In this document: in pieces, positions 11,807-23,364 of the stretch | Layout: each line of letters starts with the position of its first letter | How positions within the stretch are numbered: the first letter of the stretch is position 1 | Assembly (NCBI GenBank): GCA_027605045.1 | Contig: JAQFWX010000147.1 | Span: forward strand, 18,902 to 82,901 | Source: Phallus indusiatus | Lineage: Eukaryota; Basidiomycota; Agaricomycetes; Phallales; Phallaceae | Length of the DNA stretch: 64,000 nucleotides | Reading direction: 5' to 3' | Position numbers and translations under genes: made by a program | The notes under the pieces: generated by a model | Told to the model about the DNA's origin: nothing | Database searches by the model: none | Seen by the model: the letters and a program-made list of their open reading frames with translations, nothing else

Positions 11807-12621
11807 ATGGACCTTGACGCGGCAATCAAAGATATCAAGGGAAATGCGTCTGAAGAAGCAAAGAAAGCTTGCACAAGAGTGCTCGGACTTTACAGAGGGA
11901 TTCATTCCAAATCTCCAAAGACGCCAACTTTCGCGGATGACATCGGTGCACGTATCAGAATAACGGAAGTGAACATAACGTCGATGGAGAATGCTCCAAA
12001 GCGGAAAGAAGCCACCGTTGTTTGCGAACTTACAGTTGAAGAGGGTATGGTATGTTCTAGTGTTCAGTATACGCTTTGCTAACTTCTTTTTCACCAATTT
12101 ATAGACATGATAAACGGAGGAGGTAAACTATCTTTTCATATAGAATGAATCAAAACTCAGACCATAATGGCAGGAAACCTCCATGGAGGCTGTTCTGCAT
12201 ACTTGATCGACTTGTAAACTTTTAAACTCCAGTCTACAATGACAACTAATGTTGACTTTTCTTATCAGATGCAGCAGTCTACCTTTAGTTGCATTAGTCG
12301 GTAATCCAGCCGTTTCACAGTCTCTCAATATGATCTATCACGCTCCTGCCCCCATGCAAGTAGTTTTCCCATGACATTCAAGAAAAACGCTAATCTTTCC
12401 CCCATTTCCAGCGGGACTCGTTTGCGAATCATTAACAAGTCAATCTCCGTTGGAAGTAGAATGTTGATAGCAAGAGGAGAGGTACGTTCAGAAAAGAACC
12501 TGGGTTGACTCGTTTGACCTATACCCCACAGATATGGGATACGGAGAACATGCGCCTTGTTGCTTCCGGTGTTCATAACAAAATGGACGCCTCAAAACCC
12601 AAAGTCTCAAACAAGTTATAA
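11807..12621 (+). CDS. hotdog-fold acyl-CoA thioesterase-like protein, copy 1
   Basis: PaaI/ACOT13-type single-domain thioesterase of about 170 residues that would hydrolyse acyl-CoA thioesters. Exons spell MDLDAAIKDIKGNASEEAK, ARIRITEVNI, VVCELTVEEDM, then INGGGNLHGGCSAYLID with the family HGG active-site turn. CSSLPLVALVGNPAVSQSLN, MIYHAPAP, GTRLRIINKSISVGSRM, LIARGEIWDTENMRLVASG and the stop at 12621 follow. Six small exons are needed. The intron after YHAPAPI appears to use a GC donor (12356-12357, GCAAGT) with acceptor AG at 12410-12411. The paralogue next door has GT at the same point. Tandem with copy 2, same strand, 350 bp apart. Confidence 0.85.
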
Positions 12622-12972
12622 CACATACCGCTAATTGTTATACTATATCATAATATATTAGGAAGCAGTATCTACGTACGCTTGTATTTATTCTTAACAG
12701 TACAACACGAAGAAAGCTTTCTCTGTAGGTCATCTTTCCAAAGCTGTAAGTGAACTGTGTAATTGAATATAGCTGACAACTAGTTATTCATTGAAATTTC
12801 GTTTTGAGATTAGGAAGTTGGCTGAAGTTGGTCGCCGGCGTTAGCTCCGGTATCCGAGGACGAACGCTCATCCCCGTCGTGAACGGCCCAAACGGCTCTG
12901 CGCATAGCCGGTTCCGCGATATATAAGTAAGACCCAACGGGCTTGATATTTAAAATTCAGACTTCAGCCCTA

Positions 12973-13793
12973 ATGATACCTACTCAACGAAAGCAAACCG
13001 ACATCAAAGCGATTCGCGGTAATGCACCAGACGAAATTAAAACTCGCGTTGCTGAAGCTCTTGGAAACTTCACTCTAAGTCAGCACTATGGCGACGAAGG
13101 TTTCGCAGATTCTATTTCGAGAAGAATCAGGATTGTTGAAGTTACGCTGAATCCGCAGGAAAATTCCAAGAAAGCGGAATGTGTTGTAACCTCTGAATTG
13201 GAAGTTGAGAAGGGTAAACCCAAAAAAGCTCGTCATTAATCTTGACATTGATCATGTTTTCTGATGATTCAACAAAAATGCAGATATGACGAGCGGTCTA
13301 CGTAAGATTTTATTGTTTCTTAATTACGTGTTCGTTGATTATAACATCTTTAAAATAGGTATAATGCACGGTGGATGCACAGCCTTTCTCTTGGACATGT
13401 AGGTGATCATGATATCTCTAATGCGTTGAGACAAACTCGCTTTGACATCTTCTAGTTGTACTAGTCTTCCTTTAGTAGGATTGATTGGTGGCTACGCTGG
13501 CGTGTCATTATCATTATCTGTAAATTATCATGCACCTGCCCCGATGTAAGTCTCATAAACCGCATTTTAGGCTATGAGGCTGAGAAAATATTTAGTGGTT
13601 GCAAGCTTCGTGTAATTACCAGGAGTGTCGCCGTTGGAGGACGTACAATGAACGCTAGAGGAGAAGTATATGAATATTAAAATCTTTGATTGGAATAATA
13701 CTAATATTGTTACGTTCGTAGATATGGGATGCAACAAAGTTACGGCTACTGGTCACTGGGACTCATATGAAAATGTCCGAGTCCAAATTATGA
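12973..13793 (+). CDS. hotdog-fold acyl-CoA thioesterase-like protein, copy 2
   Basis: Tandem paralogue of the preceding gene with the same exon layout. It reads MIPTQRKQTDIKAIRGNAP, RRIRIVEVTLNPQENSKK, DMTSGL, IMHGGCTAFLLDM (HGG motif kept), CTSLPLVGLIGGYAGVS, VNYHAPAPM, LRVITRSVAVGGRTMNARGE and IWDATKLRLLVTGTHMK, with the stop at 13793. No frame damage. Sequence identity to copy 1 is moderate, so the duplication is old and the two may differ in acyl chain preference. Substrate is not predictable from the sequence. Confidence 0.85.
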
Positions 13794-14275
13794 CGTATGA
13801 GACAATTCGGACATTGTTCTAAACTATTTCCTTTCAAATATTTCCTCAGCCAGGCTTATGAGGTTTTTTTTGATCAAAAAAACTTTGTCTGTTGGGACGA
13901 CGGTCGACGATGCATACTCGGTCAACTGCTCTTGTACATACATACAGTATCTAGATCTTGGTAAGACTTGAACGTCTTTTCCGATTCGCCTCGGCCACTT
14001 CTACGACTTACATTCCCTTGTTCTCTTGCATGCTAAGCAAATGCTAGCGCAAAGGCCCTCCACAAGACATTTTGCCAGTCACAACCGTTTCGTGGCATGA
14101 TGCATCGTGCCGCGCCGGGTCACTCTCGCGTGATTGAGGCCTAAGTCCGCTAAATCCCTGTTATAAAAATCTGAGTCAAAGGTTAGAGTGACGCAACAAT
14201 CGAAACGCATCTCTTTATTCTCTTTATTACTGTGAAACCCACCATTTCTTCAATTGTCTCCAGCTCCAGCTTACG
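13794..14275. other. intergenic, 480 bp
   Basis: Spacer between thioesterase copy 2 and the decayed FunK1 copy. Nothing recognisable. The last 150 bp should be the remains of the kinase promoter, but the CACGTG box found before the other FunK1 copies is missing. Confidence 0.5.
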
Positions 14276-16160
14276 ATGAATAATTTGTCGAGCGGAGAAG
14301 AAAGTTATCAAGCAGAAGGTATGTTTTAAAACATAATTATTCGAATTTACGCATGCCTCTCAAAATGCACGTTCAGATCCCTAAGTCTCAACGGCGGAAG
14401 AATCGATGGCCCAGAGGTAAACCTTCATTTCATTGAAACTTCTTCGTCGCATTGGACAATATGGAGGGTTATCATTCTGTTACGCGGTCCTTGAACGGTG
14501 CTAATATAGTACCCAGAGAAGCTGACATGCAGTGACCTTGTCAGCATCTTCAAGCAAATTGCCCAAGCGATTTGCGCTATTGGTGACGTTTCCCAGATAC
14601 AGCCACTTCGCGTTTTATGTTCTTATACGAAAATACAAAAGGACAATGTTCCGGAAATAAGGAATTATCGTTCAATGAAGCAGTTTTTGAACGCAATGTA
14701 CAAAGCACCAAAAGAGGCCGAAATGTACGACGACCTCGTCAACATTTTCCAAACAATTTCCCAGGCCGTTTCCACTATTGGTTGCAGTCCACGTTCATAT
14801 CCACTCCGCGTGTTATGCTCCTATACCATGGGCCCATCGGGAAAAAGCCGGAAGTAGACGCATGGCATCGCCCCAGATATCCTCGTTCTGCCACCCCTGA
14901 CTGTTTCGGAGCCGTATGTGTCAGAGGTAAAGACCTTTTCCACTGTCTATGGTCTGTTGTAGAGTTCAACATAGAACTGAATTCAAAAAGGGAATGGATG
15001 ATAAAACAGCCCATCGACCACCTTGAGACGGTTCTCCAGCACAGACCCGATAAAGTCAGTGCCCTGGGGATGACATGCAACCAGAACGGATATCGTTTTT
15101 ATTACGTCGATGCTTCCAAACGAAAACCATCTGGGAGACGATATAACCAACCATCCGATTGAGCCGCGTCGAACAGAGAGGCGAACCTGGGTGACCATTG
15201 GTACCACGAGCGACACGACGAGGGTGCTGTACTGCGCCGAATCCACAGGGCGGACCTGTTCCTGGAGTGACTCGCTTCTTGTCCGATGGCATTTCCGATT
15301 GCCTCACCGTTTATGGTCGAACCAAATACAGGCTCTTGATGGGAAACGTCGGGCTCAGGCTAAGTGCCTGCGAAAGTGTCCTAGAGTTCTTGAAAGTCAT
15401 GTATGACGGAATAGAAGGTATATCTTTTTATAAACATCCTATCATCCTTATTTATTCCCTTTTCAGCGCACGAGAAAGCAATTAGACGAGGTGTCCTGCA
15501 TCGAGACGTCAGCTGGTATGCCGTGCTCTGCAGGCCCCAACATTTTTTTTTGAAAACGACAACCCCATCACCTGGCCAAAAATTGGGAATGTGTTGTAAG
15601 TACTTTGCGCATCATTCATTTAAATAGTTGTTGATTTCTTACCACTCATGACACAGGGGATATCTTTTAACGAAGAGATTCAGAAAGTGGTTACAAAGCT
15701 CTCGAAAAATATACACAAATCTATGGACGCTACGACGGAAAAGATACAACGAATCTAATGAACAAATTTCATCGATACTTTCCAGAGCTGCCAAAGAGAT
15801 AGACCCTTTCCCTCTTATTCCCCCGCCATCACCCACATTACGACATAGAATCTATGTTTTGGATTATCGTGTGGTTCATCGTACAAGCATGGCCTTAGAG
15901 AACCGAACCATACATATCCTGTAGAAACATGTAACAGACAGATAAGAGTGTTGCGGTGTGTTCATTCTCGTATGATCATGAGTCTACATGAAGGATCTGC
16001 CAGTGAAAGTGATATCCTTGGTATTGATCTCAATTCAGATTTTGTTTGCACCTGTCTGAACGTCAACTATGATGATGGACTTTCGTTCAATCTGTGATTC
16101 AAGCTTCTTCATGTACAGAAAGAAAATAGATAAAAATTTTCACTCTTTAGCAGGCGAGGG
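14276..16160 (+). pseudogene. FunK1-type protein kinase relic on plus strand
   Basis: Decayed copy of the fungal-specific FunK1 kinase family. ATG 14276 starts MNNLSSGEESYQAE. Recognisable pieces appear in shifting frames: EAEMYDDLVNIFQTISQAV (14,700s), then REWMIKQPIDHLETVLQHR, GYRFYYVDASKRKP (about 15,090), LMGNVGLRLSACESVLEFLK (about 15,340), a catalytic-loop remnant RGVLHRDVSWYAVLCRP (about 15,490) and YDIESMFWIIVWFI (about 15,845). Frame breaks and stops separate nearly all of them. The DFD block is not recognisable. An internal duplication of about 125 bp (14,512-14,637 versus 14,690-14,825) repeats the N-terminal segment. Its N-lobe matches the subfamily of the copy at 37.7-40.1 kb rather than the two intact copies. 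Confidence 0.85.
14512..14825 (+). repeat. internal tandem duplication in the FunK1 relic
   Basis: Two diverged copies, about 14512-14637 and 14690-14825, of a segment encoding the kinase N-terminal region. Both read through similar blocks (GACCT.GTCA.CAT.TTC; CGCGT.TTATG.TC.TATAC). Estimated identity by eye is roughly 70-75 percent. Confidence 0.6.
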
Positions 16161-16529
16161 GAATTATGTAACAACGCAGGGTTTTGAAATCTCTTTCAGA
16201 CTCCGGTAGCTGCTTCTGGTAGTGATTCAAGCTCTGTGCGGCGCTGATATAACGGTCGCATTTCTGAGAAGGAGTATATTCAAACGTGGAGAACTCCGTA
16301 TCAACAAGGACGCGCATTCCCAGAAGAAATTGGTTCATTCATATCGACCTGACACGTACGCAACCTAACCGCGGTCAACGTTCATCGATGTCATCTGGTT
16401 CATAAATTCTAGACTTCATCCTTCGTCTGGCCTTTTTGTAGACTTTCTCAGCCGCGTTCATACCTATATGTGAAAAATGTGGACACAAGAGCAGCTGAGA
16501 CTTCCGTATGCCACTTTTCATCGTCTACA
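16161..16529. other. spacer between FunK1 relic and carboxylesterase promoter
   Basis: A 63-codon minus-strand frame (16147-16338) spans part of it but has no recognised domain. Otherwise nothing is seen. Confidence 0.4.
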
Positions 16530-16760
16530 CGATTTCCTGCTGGCATGCAATCATAGGTACGCCATACCACAGACCAATTGGCTCGTCCGATCATATCAGG
16601 ACGATTATGCTTTCGTTGAAGCGCAAACTTCTTTTTTTCTCTCTGTCATCACTCCAAAGACCTCATGACCTTGCATGGAGTCTTCACGACCACACACTCG
16701 ACTGCGGTACACACGCATGTGAGAAGAGCTCATTTTCAAAGACGTCTGCAGGGTATATAG
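16530..16760 (+). repeat. duplicated promoter block, copy 1
   Basis: About 230 bp before the first carboxylesterase resembles the block before the second one. Shared pieces include a GCTGGCA.GCAAT.ATAGGT start, GACCAATTGG, CCTCATGACC and ACGACCACA/ATGACCACATACTC. A TATA element at 16754-16759 sits about 50 bp before the ATG, the same spacing as in copy 2. Confidence 0.65.
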
Positions 16761-16806
16761 CTTCTCATGTTTCTGTTTTTTTCAGCATTCTACTAAATCC
16801 GTGTAG

Positions 16807-19172
16807 ATGGTTGCTTTCCTTATTTATCTCGCAGCTGTCTTTTCCTTAGTGAAAGCCAGTTCTCCCGACAACGTGGTGGACTTGGGATATGCAAAGTACC
16901 AAGGGGTGACCATCCCTAACACGACGAATACGCAGTTTCTAGGTATAAGGTTCGCAGCGCCACCAACAGGTGAGTACTGGTAGGATGCCATCGTTATACA
17001 CATCCCATTCCTCAATTCGCCCTTGCTGGTACCAGGGACACTGCGCTTCGATGCACCGAAACCACCTGCAGCAACACCTGGTATTCAAGTAGCTAGTTCC
17101 TTCGCGGGGCAGTGTTTTCAATCAAACGAGGGAATACAGCCGACCAATCCATTCCGTCCTCAAACCACGTCAAGTTCCCAACGACTCACAAAAAGGGAAA
17201 CGCTATCCGAGGACTGTCTATTCTTGAAGTGAGAGTATTGCAAGTTCTCAACTCAGCCTTTACTCATGACTAAAATAGCGTTTACGTCCCCGGTCCCAAG
17301 GTTAACCCGGATGCGAACCTTCCCGTGATCTTCTGGATTCATGGGTGAACTTTTTGAATTTTGAGCTACTATGCGGTAAATCATGTTTATATTTTCGCTT
17401 TTAGAGGCGGATATCAAGAAGGTGATGGCACTGACCCTGGCAAAGACCTCCTTCCCATCTCGGGGAATGGAATAGTCGTCGTTACCGTGCAGTATCGACT
17501 AGGGGTGTTTGGATTTTTGCCAGGACAAAACGTAAAAGCGGGTGGTGCCCTAAATGCTGGTTTATGTGCGTTTTTTTGTTGCACTCAGAAATCCTGACCT
17601 TATTATTTTAAAGTGGACCAACAGTTTGGGTTACAGTGGACACAGCAACACGTATGTTCGGATTAATACTATCTTTAGTATCTCAGACAATATGTTGTAT
17701 TTATGCGTCGCATGATAGATTAGCAAATTTGGCGGTGATCCAACTAAAGTAACAATTTGGGGCGAATCCGCAGGTAACTTATCTTTCCCTTCTCAATTAT
17801 TTCTAAACGCTCGACATTTTTCTTCTTCTTTTCACTAGGCGCGGGCTCCGTTCTGCAACACCTCGTTGCCAATGGCGGACAGACTGATCCTCCTCTATTC
17901 AGAGCTGCAATGACCAGCTCGACATTCCTCCCATCGCAATACGCCTTCAATGATCCACAGGCCGAGGTAGTCTCCTATCCTTCTTTTTTCCATTTTGTTC
18001 TTATAACTCTTCAAAGACTCTTTACGATACTGTTGTTTCCAGCACCGGGTTCGTTCCAACGCTTGAGAAATCTTTTGATGTTTTTTCAACATGTTACAGA
18101 TGTTCTAACGCAACTGACACTCTTTCTTGTCTTCGTGCTTTGGACGCAAATACTTTGCAAACTACCAACGCAGCCATCAGCGTCAATGCCTTCTTTGGGA
18201 CGTTTATCTTTGCACCTGTCGTGGATGGAGAATTCATCCGAGAACGACCAACGGTTGCCATGAAAGAGGGGAAAGTGAACGGGGTATGCATACCTGTCTC
18301 TCTCTTTCAATTGTAATGTTGAACTGAAATTTTAATGGTTAGCATGCTTTACTTTCCGTCACCAATACATTTGAAGGTGCTTCATTTGTTGATACGAGTA
18401 CGGCAAGCACCGTTCAAGTGCCCAACTATGTCGAACAACTTTTCCCAAAACTCGGAGCTCAGAATGCTGCTGCTGCTGCGGCAGTATATGCAGACGTCGG
18501 TGAACCTATTGATCAAGTTATTGGAATAATGGGCGAATGTCAGCTATCAGTTTTAAGTTGTAAATCTCTTTTTTTGTTGATGATTGTCCGTGAACAGCTA
18601 TTTTTATTTGCCCGACATACGATTTGCTACAAGCATTCAAGGGAAAGTCATCATGGAAAGTAAGCATTCTTCATCTATTCCAGCATTCCGTCGAAGACCG
18701 AGGGAAACAAATTCAATAGGGTGAATTTGCGATTCCTCCCGGGGCACATGGTCAAGACCTCGGATATTATTTTACTTCGTGAGTCCTTTTCGCTTCAAAT
18801 ATGTAGCCCAACATTAGTCAATACGTTCCTAGCACCAATCCAGGAGGTGTTCCGGCATTCAATAACACAGAATTCGACATCGCATTTCCAGACTCTTTTG
18901 TCGACTTTGCCATGTCACTCGATCCTAATATCAAACATCGTCCATCAGTTGATAAAAAGCCCTTTTGGTCAACATGGAGTATCGATGATAGAACAGAAAT
19001 GTTATTCAACAAGACGGAGAGTAATGAACCGGTGTTGAAGACAACTACAACGGACGCGGCTTTGTTGGAAAGATGCAGGTTTGTACCTCTTTATTTCATT
19101 GCTGAAAACTTCAATGAGATCATTTCTTGTTACAGTTTTTGGGAAAGCGTGTCGGCCTTGACAGGTCAATGA
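16807..19172 (+). CDS. secreted type B carboxylesterase / lipase, copy 1
   Basis: Alpha/beta hydrolase of the carboxylesterase/cholinesterase family, about 540 residues, probably secreted. The signal peptide is MVAFLIYLAAVFSLVKAS. About a dozen exons join in frame: YAKYQGVTIPNTTNTQFLGI, RFAAPPT (family N-terminal motif), EDCLFLNVYVPG, VIFWIHGGGYQ (oxyanion loop) and TVQYRLGVFGFLP. The nucleophile is IWGESAGAGSVLQH (Ser codon at about 17767). SNATDTLSCLRALDA, VTNTFEGASFV (catalytic Glu), IFICPTYDLLQAF and PPGAHGQDLGYYF (catalytic His) follow, ending FWESVSALTGQ at 19172. All catalytic residues are present. Its neighbour at 20.6 kb is a close tandem duplicate that shares even the promoter. Substrate unknown; such enzymes cleave lipids or sterol and other esters. 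Confidence 0.93.
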
Positions 19173-20249
19173 GCGTAGTAGACCTAAATTTTTACAAAAG
19201 ATATGCTCGGAGCTATCGGTGCAAATTTGTCCAGACTGAATTTAAAAATTGCTACTATCAAAACAAACGCTCACAAACCAGAAGCACAGTTCGGATTGTA
19301 ACTTCTTAACATGTCGCTGAACGGCGGGTCAAAGAAACCATAACAACAGTAACCTTGCATGAAATTAAGCAATCCTTTGGAGATCCATCCCCGATTCTTT
19401 CACTGCCGTATTTTACCGCGCACGTGTATTATCGATGATAGCGAACGGATGCCACGTTCCCACACCTCAACATCTCAACGACCCCTCTGGGTTCTCCGCC
19501 TCAATAATTACATGTGACCATTTCGTCTTTAATCGAATTATGCAACGAAGGTTTCGACTTCGTCCTTCTTTGTTAAGGAAGTATCGAAGATGACAGTGGG
19601 TTGGAGTTGATTTATATAGTAGGTGTACAGTGTACATGTGCCCCGATGTATATAGGACTTTTCTGATAAGACGCTCGTGATACTTTTCAGAGAGCAGCTG
19701 GGCATAGAGTAACGGAGATGGTGGGCCGTGGACGTCGTCAAAGGTTGTAAGCGGATTTTGGAAAGGCGCACCCTTCCCGGTTTGAAAAAATTCCCTGCCC
19801 ATGCGAGAATCTGAAACCCAGTTTATCCTTTGAAGTCTGTACGGCAAGGCTTTCAGAAACGTAAGAAAGTAAATTTCTTTCGAACTCCGGTCCGGGGACT
19901 CCCGGACTAACGCTCTACCCATTTTGACCACATTGTCGCGCATTGCCTGAAATTGAGCGGAATCTGTCCATCAATAGGGCGCGGTTTCCAAAAGAATTGT
20001 TTCATTTGTCTTGACATTCCGTGTTTTCCGTACCGATTTAATGTTGTCATTCGACATTCATCTGGTTTTCTCAGCTGCGATAGGCTAATCTTGACCTTTT
20101 GTAAATTTTCCGAGTTCGAGTCGCAGCTACCGCCCGCGACAGATGATATCAAGTATGCTATGTTCTGGATTAGTTTTTTACTCAAGGATGTGTTGTGTTT
20201 TTCTTATAATTATCCGTGCACTTTCTACTACAATGGACCTTCTAAAACG
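19173..20249. other. spacer with possible minus-strand gene or fragment
   Basis: The 1.1 kb between the two carboxylesterases contains a minus-strand open frame of 158 codons (19467-19943). It can extend upstream across an acceptor at about 19968 (SAQFQAMRDNVVKMGRALV). It reads like protein (EIYFLTFLKALPYRLQRI, GKGAPFQNPLTTFDDVHG) with few stops, but I do not recognise it and could not find a clean first exon. It may be a fragment of a larger gene left between the duplicates. Confidence 0.35.
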
Positions 20250-20515
20250 GTTCACTGCTGGCACGCAATTATAGGTGTGCACATGGACCAATTGGATCCT
20301 CATCATTCTCACATCAACGCCCCCAGCATCATCTGATCATACGGAGCGACATTCTAATTATGATCTCATCGAAGCCGAGACCTCTCTTTGTCTCTGGTCT
20401 CACTCAAAGGCCTCATGACCTGGCTACAGTCTCTATGACCACATACTCAAACGCGGACCGCACGCTTTCGAGAAGAGTTCGAGAAGTGTAAAAAATGTTT
20501 TATATAACTTCCTGT
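20250..20515 (+). repeat. duplicated promoter block, copy 2
   Basis: Counterpart of 16530-16760, with insertions. The TATATAA element at 20511-20517 is again about 50 bp before the start codon. Confidence 0.65.
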
Positions 20516-20563
20516 TTCACCAACATTCCGACCGGATCCCAACTTTTTTTTTTACCCGCGCAG

Positions 20564-22913
20564 ATGTTTACTATCATAATTTATCTCGCAGCTGTTTTCA
20601 CCTTGGTGACAGCCAGTCCTTCTGCTGAGAATGTGGTAGACTTGGGATATGCAAAATACCAAGGGGTGACCATCCCCAACACCACAAATACGCAATTTCT
20701 GGGTATAAGATTTGCGGCACCACCAACAGGTTTGCATGATGGCAACTTCGTATACATTTCATTCTTTAATAGATTCTCGTTAGGTTCATTGCGCTTTGAA
20801 GCACCCAGACCACCGGCATCAACCCCAGGCATTCAAGTGGCTAGCTCTTTTGCTGCGCAATGTTTGCAATCAAACTCAGGAGTACAGCCAATCAATCCAT
20901 TCCGTCCTCAAGATACATCCTCTCAGCTGCTTGAAAAGAGGGAAACTTCCACTGAAGACTGCCTTTTTCTGAAGTGAGAACATTCGACATCTCAGTTCAA
21001 ATCTTACTCATGTCTGTGCAAAAGCGTTTACGTTCCTGGTTCCAAAATCAACCCAAACGCGAATCTCCCCGTAATTTTCTGGATTCATGGGTTAGCCTTA
21101 TGAATTTTTGAGCTTCTAGATTGCCAATTCATGTGTACTTATTTTAGAGGCGGATATCAAGGAGGCGATGGCACCCAGCCTGGCAACGACCTCCTTCCCA
21201 TCTCAGGTGACGGAGTGATTGTGGTTTCGGTACAGTATCGACTAGGGGTGTTTGGGTTTTTGCCGGGAAACAAGGTAAAGGCGGGTGGTGCTCTAAATGC
21301 CGGTTTACGTGAGTTTTTCTGCTCCGCGAAGTTTTCATTGTCTCATTGTTCCAAAGTGGACCAACAATTTGGGTTACAATGGACACAAGAACACGTACGC
21401 TATAACAAATAGCACCTCGGTTAGTGCTGCATTTACGTATTTCATGATACTAGATTAGCAAATTTGGCGGCGATCCCACCAAAGTAACAATCTGGGGTCA
21501 ATCCGCAGGTTGAGTCATTTTTCAATTATGTTCATGACAAACCCTCAATGAGTTCCTTTTTTTTTCAGGCGCTGGCTCAGTACTGCAACACCTTGTTGCC
21601 AATGGCGGACAGACTAATCCTCCGTTATTTAGAGCTGCAATAACCAGCTCGACATTCCTGCCGTCACAATATGCTTTCAATGATACACAGGCCGAGGTAG
21701 TTTAAGCTCCAATTTTCCCTCTTCTTCTTCCTCCATCTCGTTCTCATTTCCTTCGTCAAGAAACTCTACGATACTGTTGTTTCCAACACCGGGTTCGTTT
21801 CAAAATGCTTAAGGAACTTTTTGCAGTGGTTTTTAACACGTTTAAATATTCAGATGCTCTAATGCAACTGATACGCTTGGTTGTCTTCGTGCCTTGGATG
21901 TTGATACCTTGCAAAACGTCAATGTGGCTATCAGTGCGAATGCCTTTTTTGGAACGTTTATTTTCGTACCCGTCGTGGACGGTGAATTCATAAGAGAAAG
22001 ACCCACGGTTGCCATGAAAGAGGGAAAAGTCAACGGGGTACGCATCCACACTTTCTGTTGATTGTATCCGCCTTAGTTACACAACGATTAGCATGCCTTA
22101 CTTTCCGTAACAAACACATTTGAAGGTACTTCCTTTGTTAATCTTAGTACGGCGAGCACTGTTCAAGCACTGGACTACGTCGAACAATTATTCCCAAAAC
22201 TGGGATCTCTGTATGCTGGCATTGCTGCGGCATTGTATGAAAACGTCGGTGAGCCCATTGACCAAGTTATCGGAATAATGGGAGAATGTAAGTTCTCCAG
22301 CATTCTACTTCGCCTTTTGTTGATGAACATTTTCGCGAGTAGCAATCTTTATTTGTCCGACATACACCTTGCTACAAGGATTCGGTGGAAAATCATCATG
22401 GAAGGTGAGAATTATCTTTCTGCTCTCATCTGAAGAACATGGAATAATATTTTTAGGGCGAATTCGCGATTCCTCCCGGGGAACATGGTCAAGACCTCGG
22501 ATATTATTTTACTTCGTGAGTGCTTTTCACTTCAAATATGTAGCCCGACATCATTCAATAAGTTCCTAGTACTAATCCAGGCGGAGTTCCGGCGTTCAAT
22601 AACACAGAGTTTGACATCGCATTCCCAGACTCTTTTGTCGACTTCGCCATGTCACTCAATCCTAATATCAAGCATCGTCCGCTGGTTGATGAAAAGCCTT
22701 TTTGGTCAACGTGGAATATAACCGGTGATAGAACAGAAATGTTATTCAACAAGACGGAGAGTAATGAACCAGTGCTGAAGACAACTACAACGGACGCGGC
22801 TTTGTTAGAAAGATGCAGGTATGAGCCTTTTATCCATTCAATCGTAACATTTCAGTGACATTATCTCTTGTTACAGTTTTTGGGAAAGTGTTTCAGCAAT
22901 AACAGGCCAATGA
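20564..22913 (+). CDS. secreted type B carboxylesterase / lipase, copy 2
   Basis: Tandem paralogue of the gene at 16.8 kb with the same exon-intron pattern. Signal peptide MFTIIIYLAAVFTLVTAS, then the same mature start and RFAAPPT. EDCLFLK, VIFWIHGGGYQGGDG and VQYRLGVFGFLPG follow. The nucleophile motif here is IWGQSAGAGSVLQH (GQSAG, Ser codon 21502-21504) instead of GESAG. The acid site is VTNTFEGTSFV and the histidine site PPGEHGQDLGYYF. It ends FWESVSAITGQ at 22913. Differences from copy 1 are spread evenly with no frame damage, so both are probably active. The Glu/Gln change beside the serine is a natural variant in this family and may tune activity. Confidence 0.93.
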
Positions 22914-23364
22914 GCTTAGACCTTATTTTTCAAAAAAAAAAAGGTTTACGTTATCGCTTCTGTGTTCAGAATGAATAAAACGATTGTTACTGGTCTCCAT
23001 AATTTTCAGCCAGCAAAAGCATGATCATGATGAGGGATTTCGGCCTATTTATAAACTCGATTAAGAGACGTATGCAACCTACCAATTATCTATCATGATC
23101 CCAAACGTCTTCAAACAAATGCGAGCGTAATCAGAACCAACATTAGCTGTGTTTATGAAGCAATGTCTACAAAACAAATTTGATTTCCTAGTGCAAGTAG
23201 AACATAGTATCGTCTCTTGTGACATTAATATAAACCTGAAGCGATAAATTACACAATAGCTATATAGACCGCCGAACCCTAAATTGAATGTGAATTGCAC
23301 AGGTGAGGATTTGGCTGTACGAATTCACTAAGACACGCACTTCATTCATAAATGGAGGTTTTAT
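22914..23364. other. intergenic, 450 bp, with possible FunK1 tail trace
   Basis: Convergent spacer between the carboxylesterase (+) and FunK1 copy 1 (-). The minus frame at 23079-23300 ends in ARICLKTFGIMIDNW. This faintly resembles the FunK1 tail (VHVCLKNIEEDDKLWF) and could be a remnant. Weak. Confidence 0.3.

Noticed and set aside
19870..19925. tRNA-like look on the minus strand (GGGTAGAGCGTTAG... GAGTTCGAAAG)
   Set aside because: It has D-arm-like and T-loop-like bits but no matching acceptor stem and no proper T stem. It lies inside a protein-like open frame.
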